A stretch of 64,000 bases of DNA from Candidozyma auris (lineage: Eukaryota; Ascomycota; Pichiomycetes; Serinales; Metschnikowiaceae): positions 2,108,001 to 2,172,000 of the forward strand of contig NC_072813.1 in NCBI RefSeq assembly GCF_003013715.1. Direction: 5' to 3'. Under the pieces are notes generated by a model that saw only the letters and a list, made by a program, of their open reading frames with translations, made no database searches and was not told the origin of the DNA. Positions within the stretch are counted from its first letter, which is position 1, and every line of letters begins with the position of its first letter. This document shows positions 40,334 to 49,871 of this stretch, piece after piece. The position numbers and the translations under genes are program-made.

Positions 40334-41803
40334 ATGTCGGCATCTGACGACCTCCTCCTGCTTGATGACTTGACCCAGATGAAGGGGCACATCTCGCAGC
40401 TCCAGGCCACGTTGAACCAGGTGCTCTCTCGAGCTCCTCCAGTTGCAAAGTACAAGGAATTGACCAGCATTTTGGAGTCGTCGGCAAATCTCCCGCCTCT
40501 GTTGGCGCTGTCTCCGCAGATTGTCGACCGCCTCAAGGCCACCGTGAACACGCCTCAGATCAAAGTCGCCGTAAGAATCAAGGAGCTATGCGATAAGGGG
40601 CTTTTGCCCTTTCTCTTGACGTTGGCGAGGTGCAACTTTAAATCGGTCAAAGTCGACCGCCATGTGGGCTACATTTTGCATTATAAACCGCCCAAGGGAG
40701 TGGAGCCCTTGGTTGACGACGACTCGAAAAAAAAAGATGTCCTCAAGGACATCGAAATGTATCCTCCCAGCTTGCCGCCAATCGAGGACAATTCTTTGCT
40801 CAAGTTGGTTTTGACCGATAAGAGCTTCAGACAGCCCGCAGACTTCTTGGAACTGCAGTTTCGTGAGGGCCACCATGACTTCAACAACAATCATAACAGG
40901 AAGTTGGCCATAAAAGGTAGAAGTTTACTCGATTACCTTCTTCTAGAAATCATCGACGAGAAGTTTTTACACAAGGCTCATGAGGACGACGTCTTGTACG
41001 TAAGGAACAGACTCACCTCCACCTTCACTTTAGCCAAGTTCGCTTACCTATACAACCTTACAGACGAATTGCAACACGTCGTTCTGGAAGAATTGGCTTT
41101 TGAAGACAAGCTTACTATTTTCAAGAACGTGTTCCTAGCATACATCCAGGCATTGACCTTGCTGAATTACAGCATGAAGGAGATCAAGAGATGGATTGAG
41201 GCTCTCTATGAGCCTATGCTTGTCAAATTGGCACAGCAGTATAGTGACGGAGAGATCTTGAAAAACGTCTACGCTGTGGCATACAGTGAGTTTCAGTTCT
41301 TGTTGACTCGTGTGAGCAGTTACTTTGATCATCCCACCAAGAAGATCCGCTACAGCTTCGACATTGTGGAGGAAGATCCTTTCGTTTGCAAACTTACCAT
41401 CGAAGGAGAAGAGTACACTACTGGCTCTGGAGCTACCGCTTTGGATGCCAAACAGAGAGCTGCTTACGAGTTGTTTCAAAGCAAGCGCTTGCGTTACAAG
41501 TTCATGAAGTACTTGTTGGAGAACTTCAAGAAGCCGCAATCACCTCCTGCCGCCGAGGCACCCCCACCTCCACCTCCTGCCCCTAAGCAGAGCTCGCAAA
41601 CCGATGATGATGACGACTACGATCCAGAAGCATTGAGCCTGATGAAGGACGATACGTCCACTTCTTCTCACACTCCAGTTTCTTCTCAAACACCTGCCTC
41701 ATCGCAAAAATCAGAGCCGCCTCAAAGCCACCCTAGAAAGCCATTGCCTTATGGGGCCTTGCCGCCAATTCCCAACATGAAGAGAAGAACAGCTAACAGA
41801 TAA
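40334..41803 (+). CDS. Rnt1-like RNase III-fold protein with catalytic residues replaced
   Basis: 489 residues. Residues ~150-300 follow the S. cerevisiae Rnt1 RNase III domain from the PPIED...LTDKSF start to the helix ending W..ALYEPML, and residues ~339-390 form a dsRNA-binding domain (GEEYTTGSGATALDAKQRAA). The signature NERLEFLGDS is here HNRKLAIKGRS (187-197), and DVFEAYIG is NVFLAYIQ (265-272). Thus all four metal-binding acids are lost: E to A192, D to R196, D to N265, E to L268. It therefore cannot be a normal RNase III but may still dimerise and bind dsRNA. The C-terminal ~90 residues are Pro/Ser/Thr-rich with an acidic patch. There is no mitochondrial presequence, which argues against Mrpl3. 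Confidence 0.8.
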   Translation: MSASDDLLLLDDLTQMKGHISQLQATLNQVLSRAPPVAKYKELTSILESSANLPPLLALSPQIVDRLKATVNTPQIKVAVRIKELCDKGLLPFLLTLARCNFKSVKVDRHVGYILHYKPPKGVEPLVDDDSKKKDVLKDIEMYPPSLPPIEDNSLLKLVLTDKSFRQPADFLELQFREGHHDFNNNHNRKLAIKGRSLLDYLLLEIIDEKFLHKAHEDDVLYVRNRLTSTFTLAKFAYLYNLTDELQHVVLEELAFEDKLTIFKNVFLAYIQALTLLNYSMKEIKRWIEALYEPMLVKLAQQYSDGEILKNVYAVAYSEFQFLLTRVSSYFDHPTKKIRYSFDIVEEDPFVCKLTIEGEEYTTGSGATALDAKQRAAYELFQSKRLRYKFMKYLLENFKKPQSPPAAEAPPPPPPAPKQSSQTDDDDDYDPEALSLMKDDTSTSSHTPVSSQTPASSQKSEPPQSHPRKPLPYGALPPIPNMKRRTANR

Positions 41804-42341
41804 TGGGCCCAGCCTCGTTTACCATTTCTTTTGGCTGATGCGGCCAAGGAAAGATAGATTCAGGGCCACTTTTGAGTGCGAAGAACGGTCCCAGAAAAAG
41901 AAACTGGTGTACACGGTCGAGTGGCGCTCCGGAGATTTGACTTCCCGAAAACAAAGCCAAAAGAAATCTGACTCCTAGGCAACGTGTTCGAGGTTTGATT
42001 TCAACACATGACGAAATGATGTGAAACTGCTTTCCATGGCACTGTTGAAATTGTGTAATAGTGACGCTTTTGGTTTTGGGCCTTCAATCCATGATCATCG
42101 AATTTGCAACCACCACACTGTGGGCCCCCGGCAAAGATCGGGCACATGGGAGAGTTACTGTGTAGAGGGAAAAGAAACGCATTGTCGCTCGAGGGTGCAA
42201 GCCAATAGAATAGCTGTATTCGTCACCGCGAATTTTTTTTTTTTTTAAATCCTCGATATATCTAAGCTGGACGTCTCCGTACCGAAAAATTCGAAGCTTT
42301 TTTTCCAGAGGCACGTTCTTCTTCCTAATACTCAAACAAAA
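41804..42341. other. MIR1 promoter region
   Basis: 538 bases. A CCAAT box (42202-42206, Hap2/3/4/5-type, 136 bases upstream) and a 14-base T run at 42233-42246 precede MIR1. Both are usual for highly expressed respiratory genes. Confidence 0.45.
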
Positions 42342-43265
42342 ATGGCTACCAAGACTGAAGTCAAACTTCCAAACTTCACCGTCGGTGACTATGCATCTTT
42401 CGCCCTTGCCGGTGCTATGGGCTGTGGTCTTACCCACGGTGCCATGACTCCAATTGATGTGGTTAAGACCAGAATCCAGTTGGAGCCAACTGTGTACAAC
42501 AAGGGTATGATCTCTTCTTTCAGACAGGTCATCTCTAAGGAGGGTGCTGGTGCCCTTTTGACTGGTTTGGGTCCAACCGTCTTGGGTTACTCCTTGCAGG
42601 GTGCTTTCAAGTTCGGTGGTTACGAATTGTTCAAGAAGACCTTCATTGAGCAGTTGGGTTTCGAGACCGCCTCCAAGTACAAGAACTCTGTTTTCATGGG
42701 TTCTGCCGCTTTGGCTGAGTTCTTTGCCGACATTGCTTTGTGTCCATTGGAGGCCACCAGAATCAGATTGGTGTCGCAGCCAACTTTCGCCAACGGTTTG
42801 ATTGGTGGTTTCACCAGAATCTTGAAGGAGGAGGGTGTTGGTTCTTTCTACAACGGTTTCACCCCTATCTTGTTCAAGCAGATTCCTTACAACATTGCTA
42901 AGTTCTTGGTCTTCGAGAGAGCTGCTGAGGCCATCTTTGGTTTCGTTGGCAAGCCAAGAGCTGACTTGAGCCAGGGTACTTTGACCGCCATCAACTTGTC
43001 TGCTGGTATCATCGCCGGTTGCGCTGCCGCCATTGTTTCTCAGCCAGCTGACACCTTGTTGTCCAAGGTCAACAAAACCAAGAAGGCTCCAGGCCAGTCC
43101 ACCGTCGGTTTGTTGGCCCAGTTGGCCGGCCAGTTGGGTTTCCGTGGCTCTTTCGCTGGTTTGCCAACCAGATTGGTCATGGTCGGTACCTTGACCTCGT
43201 TGCAGTTCACCATTTACGGTTCTTTGAAGGCTGCTTTGAACTGTCCAAAGGGTATCGAGTTGTAA
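42342..43265 (+). CDS. MIR1: Mitochondrial phosphate carrier (Mir1/Pic1)
   Basis: 307 residues with three mitochondrial-carrier repeats. Signatures are [10 protein letters not shown] (repeat 1), PLEATRIR (repeat 2) and a modified PADTLLSK (repeat 3), as usual for phosphate carriers. It imports phosphate with H+ across the inner membrane for ATP synthesis. Codon use is strongly biased (TTG for Leu, GGT, GCC) and no in-frame CTG occurs, the mark of a highly expressed gene in a CUG-Ser yeast. Length matches Mir1 (311). Confidence 0.95.
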   Translation: MATKTEVKLPNFTVGDYASFALAGAMGCGLTHGAMTPIDVVKTRIQLEPTVYNKGMISSFRQVISKEGAGALLTGLGPTVLGYSLQGAFKFGGYELFKKTFIEQLGFETASKYKNSVFMGSAALAEFFADIALCPLEATRIRLVSQPTFANGLIGGFTRILKEEGVGSFYNGFTPILFKQIPYNIAKFLVFERAAEAIFGFVGKPRADLSQGTLTAINLSAGIIAGCAAAIVSQPADTLLSKVNKTKKAPGQSTVGLLAQLAGQLGFRGSFAGLPTRLVMVGTLTSLQFTIYGSLKAALNCPKGIEL

Positions 43266-44576
43266 GTAAATTCATTATATAGACTTAAGTTATTGCACTT
43301 ACAGAACCATAGACAAATGCAGCGTAGAAATTTAGGTGAGCAATTGGTGCATAACCACGTACAGGATTGTGCCCTCAGGTCTCTCTATCAATACCTTTGA
43401 TTCATGAAGCACCTCGATGGTAAATTCAACCATTCCTTACTTGTTGTATTCTCTCTCTTGACAACCTCATTATTCTCAAGGTAGGTGATTTAATATTTTT
43501 TTTTTTTTTCTGCTCAACGCAATTATCAAAACGAAACTACTTTGAAGTTTGTAGTAGTTACGCGTTTTGCACTGAAGTTGCAAGAAACTCTTACTTACGG
43601 AAACTACACCACGGCTTCTGAATCGGGAATTCAAACAACATATACTTCGGGATTTCACCCCACCTCCTTCAACTCTAATTGACGTCCCTCGTGACTTTCA
43701 GACTTGTCATACAACTTCAATCAAAGCGCACAGCCATGGTGCAAGATGGCATTGATGTTATTGATTGAGCTGTTCCCGGTCATCGAGTAGTGCATATATA
43801 TCCGCTCAAGGTACAGTCACGTGAGACGTCAAGCGTCAGTGGAGCAGCTAAAATGACTACCGACTGACGATGACCCTGCTATGCAGCCGAGCCATGATAA
43901 CTCCCTGAAACGTTGCTATAGACATAGTGGGTTGAACTCACCAGGAAGTCTAGATTTGAACATGTCATCAAAAATCGGAGTCAAAGGTACCTGATGGGAA
44001 GATCTTACCTCAGTAGCCTTGTTTTCGAGAATTGCGCTTCCAAGAGAAAATCCATGACTTAAAAGTGTATTTGGCAACACTATCACCAGGAAATCCACTC
44101 AAACAGGAAAGCTAATAACAGGACCACAAACCCAAATGTTTCGGAGACGAATGCGTCGTCTCCACCACGGTATCCAAAAAGTCACGTCCTAAGTCCCAAT
44201 GAAGCTATAGAGTCGCCTTGTGTCGCGTGTAGGTTCATTTTTCCCACACTCGGAGCGAGCGCATTACCTAATTAGGCAATGTCATTACTGTGAGGCCCCT
44301 GTCGCTCACGTCACTGCGCAGGATACTCAACCAAAAATAGCTGCGGTGGTAGCGAAAAGCTGCCATGAGATCTCTCTCAGCCATACAAAAGCTTTCCTCT
44401 ATCTCTCGCTCGCCCTTGTTCCATTCCTTCTTCTCTGCACTCGCTGCAGCTTTTTGCAGCCTCTACCTACCCACAGGGTCTTTGCTCGTTTTGCACTATA
44501 TATTGCCTGACGTTCCCCTGCTGGCTCTTCTTCCCCATTAGTATACTCTTTGATCCACGATTGATTAATCTGTGCA
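43266..44576. other. Long promoter region of the secreted-glycoprotein gene
   Basis: 1311 bases without a gene. It holds a 14-base T run (43496-43509), an ACGCGT (43560-43565), a CACGTG (43818-43823), a perfect 8-bp hairpin (44143-44163) and a TATA box at about 44497-44503, 74 bases before the start codon. Confidence 0.45.
44143..44163. other. Perfect GC-rich hairpin
   Basis: GGAGACGA, a five-base loop ATGCG, and TCGTCTCC form an exact 8-bp inverted repeat in the upstream region of the secreted-glycoprotein gene. It is a possible binding site for a dimeric factor; its function is unknown. Confidence 0.5.
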
Positions 44577-45185
44577 ATGCAGCTCCTAGCATTCTTCTTC
44601 TTTGTCCTCTCAGTGACGGCGCTTCCCATCAACAAGCGTCTCTACAAACCAAGTTCGCCAGTGTTTTCCGTCATTGCTCACCACGAGGGTGCTGTTTTCC
44701 AATACCACTTGTTGAAGTGGGACGGAGAAGATCTCGTACTTAACGCCGACGAGAAGGCCTTTTTCGGCAGGATCAAGGCCAGTAATAACTACATCTTGAA
44801 CTTGCCTGGATCCAACAAGTCGGCCAATGCTACTCAGATCGAGCCTAAAACGACAAGCGTGATAGTCGACCCAGACACTTTCCAGTTGTCCACAACCAAA
44901 TCCGCCGTGAATGCCAGCAGCGGGTTCGGCATTGACCATCAGAAGTTGACTTACAAGAATTCTTCTCAGTTCTTGGCTTGTCCTGCCAATACCTACAGAG
45001 GTGAGTACTACGTCCACTGGGGCAACCACAACAAGACCGAATGCCCTAACCAGGCCCGTGGCTACCAAATTGAGCTCATTGTTCAAAGCGACGACGCCAT
45101 TAACTACAATCCCGAGACCAATAAGTTGGGCAACTCGTCGTTGCCTCTCATTCCACAAAAGAAGAAGAGATTCTTGTTCTTCTAA
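44577..45185 (+). CDS. Small secreted or cell-wall glycoprotein, unrecognised
   Basis: 202 residues. A hydrophobic signal peptide (1-15, cleavage near TALP) precedes a Lys-Arg at 20-21, a likely Kex2 site. The mature part has six N-glycosylation sequons (NKS, NAT, NAS, NSS, NKT, NSS), two cysteines (in LACPANTY and KTECPNQ), no membrane segment and no GPI signal; it ends in a basic, then Phe-rich tail. The layout suggests a secreted cell-wall protein similar in size to small Pir-like or SCW proteins, but I cannot name the family. The long upstream region suggests regulated expression. Confidence 0.75.
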   Translation: MQLLAFFFFVLSVTALPINKRLYKPSSPVFSVIAHHEGAVFQYHLLKWDGEDLVLNADEKAFFGRIKASNNYILNLPGSNKSANATQIEPKTTSVIVDPDTFQLSTTKSAVNASSGFGIDHQKLTYKNSSQFLACPANTYRGEYYVHWGNHNKTECPNQARGYQIELIVQSDDAINYNPETNKLGNSSLPLIPQKKKRFLFF

Positions 45186-45437
45186 GAATATTGACACTAC
45201 AAGGAACACCAAGATACTCGCTACACACCAAAAGTCTCACTACAGACACCAATAGTCTCTCTAGAGACGCCATGAAAAAAAGCTGAGAACCGGTAGGCTC
45301 ATCCTTAATGGGGACGACCACCTTCCTCAAGACTTACACATGCTTTTTCTAAATTCTCTCACGTTGCCTATTTTTGCAAAATTCTTCCTTCACTATATAA
45401 ACTTAATACACCCTTTTCAGATCGAACACGCCATCCA

Positions 45438-46703
45438 TCAAAGCACTCTAGCAACGTAAGTATCTAAAGCCAGATGGTACAGCGGAAGATCGTCGAACCT
45501 CTTTAACTGCTCAAGTTCCAGGAGCCGCTGCTTCTTAATAAGTCTTGTTCTCAGTTCAGTAGGGGGTACGAGGAGGATATTCAGCTCGTAGTCAATAAGC
45601 TTATCAGGCATGCAAGGCACAAAGGAAATTCCAAAGCGGAGCTTCATTGTGACGTGCAGATCGACTAGTACATTAGAGAACGACTGGAAACTGGAGCCCA
45701 AAACACAATCCAACAACTGCGGTGGGAGTTTGAAGCGATACTCGAAGTCAGTAACTGCACCGCAAGGTTTCACGGCATCCCACTCATAAGTGCAAGGAAC
45801 CTTCTCAAAAGCAGAGAGAGGGACACTCATGCTGTTCTCATTATGAAGTAAAGTATCTGTTCTGATGTATCTTATTCTCCTTTCTCCCGCCCTCCAGTAT
45901 ATTTGCTTCATTGTAGCTTCCGTGAGCAGAATCCTCACCTGTGGCTCAATTGGCCTTGACCCCAGCTTTGACCACAAACTTTTAGCATTCAATACCATGC
46001 TACTGGAGAATGGCGTATAGAGGCAAATTTCAAGGTAGTCTGCAAGGTTCTCGCCTTGATAGTAGACATGATTGAGGCCGCTGTATACTTCATCTTGAAA
46101 TTTCCTCTTAAACTCATAGGACATCCTAAAAGGAACTGTAAGAGCCCACTGTCTCTTCTGATTCCTCCCCTTCGGACTTTCTGTGAACATGACAAAATCC
46201 CGCAATAAGGTCGGGGAGTATGCTATAGCCAGGTGATGTCCTTTAACAAAGTCAGTCTGCACCAGAAGAGCCCCAGGAGAGGGCGTGATCTTTATTGGTC
46301 TGACTGTGCTGACGCCATTACACATTTCTGTTTTACACCATCCCTTGACAATATACTGAAACTCTGCAAAGTCTCCATGAGAAAACCCCAAGCGGACACA
46401 TGGCGCCAACAAATGAGAGTCTGCAAAAATGAACGTGGCGTCGTACTGATGGACACCAGGTTCTAGTATAGGCTGCGTGCCTCTAAGAAGATCATTCACG
46501 TCTTTTGTCATCATAATTTCTTTGAAGTCACGTCCTTGACCAAAAAGAAGTTTGGCCACAGAGTAGAGGCAAATATTTAGTTCTTCAATTTTGACTTTTC
46601 TGAAAGCTTTAAGAGTGACCCTAACCTTCAATGGCTTCTCGGTGTTGTGTGATTTAACTGTCCTATCGAGAAATTCGATGATGAGGTCACAAGGAGGCAG
46701 CAT
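45438..46703 (-). CDS. Arrestin-like protein
   Basis: 421 residues of mostly beta-type sequence in two halves. The N-terminal half begins with LIIEFLDRTVKSHN..PLKVRVTLKAFRKVKIEELNICLYSVAKLLFG, typical of fungal alpha-arrestins, then GVHQYDATFIF. The second half ends with ISFVPCMPDKLIDYELNILLVPP, as in the arrestin C domain. Fungal ARTs recruit Rsp5 to membrane transporters for ubiquitination. No PPxY motif is visible, so binding to Rsp5 would be indirect or absent. Assignment rests on fold-like pattern only. Confidence 0.6.
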   Translation of the reverse strand: MLPPCDLIIEFLDRTVKSHNTEKPLKVRVTLKAFRKVKIEELNICLYSVAKLLFGQGRDFKEIMMTKDVNDLLRGTQPILEPGVHQYDATFIFADSHLLAPCVRLGFSHGDFAEFQYIVKGWCKTEMCNGVSTVRPIKITPSPGALLVQTDFVKGHHLAIAYSPTLLRDFVMFTESPKGRNQKRQWALTVPFRMSYEFKRKFQDEVYSGLNHVYYQGENLADYLEICLYTPFSSSMVLNAKSLWSKLGSRPIEPQVRILLTEATMKQIYWRAGERRIRYIRTDTLLHNENSMSVPLSAFEKVPCTYEWDAVKPCGAVTDFEYRFKLPPQLLDCVLGSSFQSFSNVLVDLHVTMKLRFGISFVPCMPDKLIDYELNILLVPPTELRTRLIKKQRLLELEQLKRFDDLPLYHLALDTYVARVL

Positions 46704-48022
46704 TTGAAACTAAATGGAGATGAGATGAAGTGAATAGAGTGGAATCAACATAGAAGGGAATCATGATATATAATTGGATGTCGGTAGCCTCATTGCACTT
46801 GCTTGATTTCTGAGCGAACACGAGTTGCCTTCTGTCGAACTCAACAGTGGCAAACGAAGCATTCGGTCAGATATTGCTATATTACGTGGAAGCATATGGA
46901 AAGGTATATGTGATTGAACAAAAAGACAGTGAGGAAATTCCAAAAGTATTCAAACACATTCGATTTCTAAAAGTATACCTTTATGCCTAGTGGCTGCAAA
47001 ATAGCACACCCAGTTGACCTCATTCCACTGTGTGTTAGGTATTCGAAAATGAGAGTACAAAATAAAATAATCAAGTAGGGAGATCCACGTTGGTAGTCAT
47101 GTATGGGTCAGAAGCTGCGTCTTATAAAAGTTCTTCGTCACAAGCGCTTTCGTCCTTTGCAAACGATACGCCAAACACCTGCGAACCATAGAACGATTTA
47201 CACAAAAAGCCAGTAACTTAGAATCTGGACATTGACGATGAATGTCGCAGCTTCGGTTCTGCAAATAGCGCTTCGTACCTTCTACTTTCTCAGAAGCTAG
47301 TGTATAGTGACTCCAGCCCTCGATTTCGAACTTCTATAAGTTAAAGTGTAAAGCCATAAAAGGCAACAGTACTATGCTTGGGGTCAATTTCTCAACATGT
47401 CCCGAATATTTTTCAGACGCTTACTCTGATCTGTGAACTCACTGTTTGAGAAATGACTGCGAAAATAGGCAACCCATTATTAACAGTATGAGTGGCTCCG
47501 TTCATAACAGCGTAATAAGTCAGGATCACTTAGGTGACTCCCTTGAATCACAACTAGTAGAATATGTGTCTGTGGAGATAATCACTGCATCATCCTTCCT
47601 TTCGATATACCCCGCTGCGTATTATATAATTAATATATACACCACATGTGATTTTTAAAGATCAGTAGACAAGAAACTATCAAAATGTTTGGAATTATGT
47701 CCATTGCCTCGTCACTCTTGTCTCTCAGAGTTTTGCTGCCTTGCTCAATTGCACTCACCAATTAGGTATCAATATCTCACAAGGTGAACACAACAAACAT
47801 GTCCAAATCATCCTCTATTTCATTCTGACTTGCAAAGTGAATTAGAGATGCCTCATGCGAGACTTGAGTTCCTCCAAAATAGCCTTTGTCCTCTTTCAAT
47901 GCCATCTTTGCAGCCACCGAGCAACTGACTGGCCTGCACATAATGCACAAGGCACTGGAGCATACTTAAAAAAAATCTCTGATGAGCATCGGCGCATCCA
48001 GGACCCCATCAAACCTACCGCC
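46704..48022. other. Gene-free divergent interval, arrestin-like gene / RPA34
   Basis: 1319 bases. A 70-codon ORF (47446-47658) without motif is taken as chance. The region next to RPA34 has an A-run at 47968-47974 and a GATGAG element at 47981-47986. Confidence 0.4.
47981..47986 (+). promoter_or_regulatory. PAC-like GATGAG element upstream of RPA34
   Basis: GATGAG in CTGATGAGCAT, 37 bases before the RPA34 start, with a nearby A-rich stretch. The PAC motif is named for promoters of Pol A(I) and C(III) subunits and ribosome-biogenesis genes, bound by Pbf1/2-Dot6/Tod6. The position is close to the start and may lie in the leader. Confidence 0.45.
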
Positions 48023-48718
48023 ATGGCTCCTTCCCACAAGTCAGACGAAAGAGTCTACGACTCTGAAAGTGGGTCTGACTATGAAGATGTCCAATTTGAG
48101 CCGCCCAAGGGGTTCACAAAAGTGCAACTCCAGGCCCCCAAGCTGATGGGTGACAAGGAAGTCTGGCTCATCAAGACCCCCAAGGGGTTCCCTCTTGAGA
48201 AGTTGAAGACATTGCCTGTATCTTTCACCTCTACAAAAGTCAGAAATGATGGCGTTAGGCCTCTAGAATTGGATGGCACAAAGTACCAGGTGAACGAGGA
48301 GCTTTTTTCTGCTGACAATGATAAGTACGCTGTGGTAAATGAGGAGTTCAGAGGAAAGACTATAGACAGATACTACACTGTGAGAGAAATCGTGGATGTG
48401 CCCAAGATTGATCATGAAGCGGTCACTGTGCCTAGAAAGGATGTGGAGAAGATTGACGGGTTGAAGATGAGACACTTTGCTACCGGATATGGAGCCAGAG
48501 ATTTCGACGAGGCGCAACCAATTGTCGAGCTGAGGCTAGATGATGACGGGAGAGTGATCAAAAGGGCCAAGGTTGTCGCCGAAGAGAAAGAGGAAGAGAA
48601 AGAAAAGAAGGAGAAGAAGGAGAAGAAGGACAAGAAGGACAAGAAGGACAAGAAGGACAAGAAAGACAAGAAGGACAAGAAGGATAAGAAGAAGAAGGAG
48701 AAGAAGAGTCTGGAGTAA
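48023..48718 (+). CDS. RPA34: RNA polymerase I subunit A34.5 (Rpa34)
   Basis: 231 residues from the ATG at 48023 (context GCCATGGCT). The frame stays open upstream to an ATG at 47855, but those 56 residues are unlike Rpa34 and contain His/Cys-rich material. The N-terminus FEPPKGFTKVQLQAPKL..KEVWLIKTPKGFPLEKLKTL is diagnostic of the Rpa49/Rpa34 dimerisation module. The C-terminus is a lysine tail with a DKK repeat. It binds Pol I with Rpa49 and aids elongation in the nucleolus. Length matches Rpa34 (233). Confidence 0.9.
   Translation: MAPSHKSDERVYDSESGSDYEDVQFEPPKGFTKVQLQAPKLMGDKEVWLIKTPKGFPLEKLKTLPVSFTSTKVRNDGVRPLELDGTKYQVNEELFSADNDKYAVVNEEFRGKTIDRYYTVREIVDVPKIDHEAVTVPRKDVEKIDGLKMRHFATGYGARDFDEAQPIVELRLDDDGRVIKRAKVVAEEKEEEKEKKEKKEKKDKKDKKDKKDKKDKKDKKDKKKKEKKSLE
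48600..48714 (+). repeat. Lysine-rich coding repeat, 9-base (Asp-Lys-Lys) units
   Basis: In-frame tandem repeat of GACAAGAAG units with single-base variants, flanked by GAGAAGAAG units, in the RPA34 tail. It codes for EKK/DKK repeats and makes long antisense ORFs that are artefacts. Confidence 0.8.
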
Positions 48719-48886
48719 AGCACCAGCACAGCTATATATAGCTTCACAGCATTTGCATTTGTACCATAATACACTAATTCTAGAGGATACCTTAGCAGTA
48801 TGCTTTCCCCAGATCCCATAGTGCGCGCTGCAAGATGAGCACTTTTCTCTAGATCCAAAGCAGCTACAACCAAAATCAGAAAAAAT

Positions 48887-49642
48887 ATGGGCAGCTCGGC
48901 ATCCAGACCAGCCAGAAAGCTCACCAAGAACATTGTCAACACAGACAAAATCCTGCGAAGCTCTAAAGCACAGCTTCCTCCGCAATCACTTAGGGACAAG
49001 TTTGAAAAGTCGGGAGAGCAAGCTCCACAAGCAGAGGCTCAGGCCAAAGAACAACAACAACAACAACAAACTCCAAATAATAATCTAGCTCATCAATCAA
49101 ATCGATTCCAGCAAAGCGCTCAGCAAAATGGACCTCCAGGGAAAGACGGAATGGACCCTACAGCAGACCAGGCATTCATCGACTCCATCAGTAAGCTAGG
49201 GCGCCAGATCAGAAGTGAGGCTGCTCAGACACCTGGGCATCAGCAGTTGAATGTGAGAGCCTTGAAGCAGCTCCGCAACCGTAAAGCATTATATGAGAAG
49301 GGCCAAAAGGAAGTTGAGGATCAGCTCGACTCACAGCAGCCCCACTCGAGAACCATGATTCACCCAAAGACGCTAACGGCGATTTTGAACGCTTATCACG
49401 ATGAGACTGTGACGGATGAAACTTTGCAGAAAGACTACGAGTTGAGCGCTGATTTTCTTCAGAACCTCAAGCGCTTCAAGGTAGCGCAGAACATAGTGCC
49501 TCTACAGGAAGACACCAAGGAAGATGAGGTTGGCCCACGAACTGAGAAAGACCGTGTTCGTGTAGCAGAAACTGACGAAGGTGCCGCTGAAGGGGACTTT
49601 GAAGCAGAGCGGTTGAAGCAGTTGAGAAAGCGTCTTGAATAG
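48887..49642 (+). CDS. Putative N-myristoylated protein, unrecognised
   Basis: 251 residues. The N-terminus MGSSASRPARKLTK fits the N-myristoylation consensus (Gly2, Ser6, basic after), followed by a basic patch that would help membrane binding. A Gln-rich stretch (six CAA codons at 49052-49069) and a disordered region come next. The middle (about 85-200) is helical and highly charged (LGRQIRSEAAQ, LTAILNAYHDETVTDETLQKDYELSADFL). No catalytic motif is visible. I cannot name it; the length and pattern suggest a peripheral membrane scaffold. Confidence 0.7.
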   Translation: MGSSASRPARKLTKNIVNTDKILRSSKAQLPPQSLRDKFEKSGEQAPQAEAQAKEQQQQQQTPNNNLAHQSNRFQQSAQQNGPPGKDGMDPTADQAFIDSISKLGRQIRSEAAQTPGHQQLNVRALKQLRNRKALYEKGQKEVEDQLDSQQPHSRTMIHPKTLTAILNAYHDETVTDETLQKDYELSADFLQNLKRFKVAQNIVPLQEDTKEDEVGPRTEKDRVRVAETDEGAAEGDFEAERLKQLRKRLE

Positions 49643-49871
49643 ACGGCGTTTATCTCACTTTGTACATAGAAGAAATGATATTTATTCGAAGGGTCTAGGC
49701 GTCATGTTTACACTTGGTCACAAGCATTTTGATCTGTCAAGGTGATTTACTCCCCAAATTACTCCCCAATCTAATGATGATTATGATCCTCAGGGACAGT
49801 CGTAATTATTGTTCCGGACTATCTTACTCCCTCTAATTCAAGAGAAGTTGAGTCGAATCAATTGGTTCTCC

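Noticed and set aside
43925..43980. Short sequence with GTTCAA resembling a tRNA arm
   Set aside because: No acceptor or anticodon arms could be folded around it.
47855..48022. 56-residue N-terminal extension of RPA34
   Set aside because: No resemblance to Rpa34 family; the ATG at 48023 has better context and gives family length.
48412..48999. Long antisense ORFs over RPA34 (195 and 149 codons)
   Set aside because: They arise from the reverse complement of the lysine repeat (Leu/Phe/Ser runs) and have no independent support.
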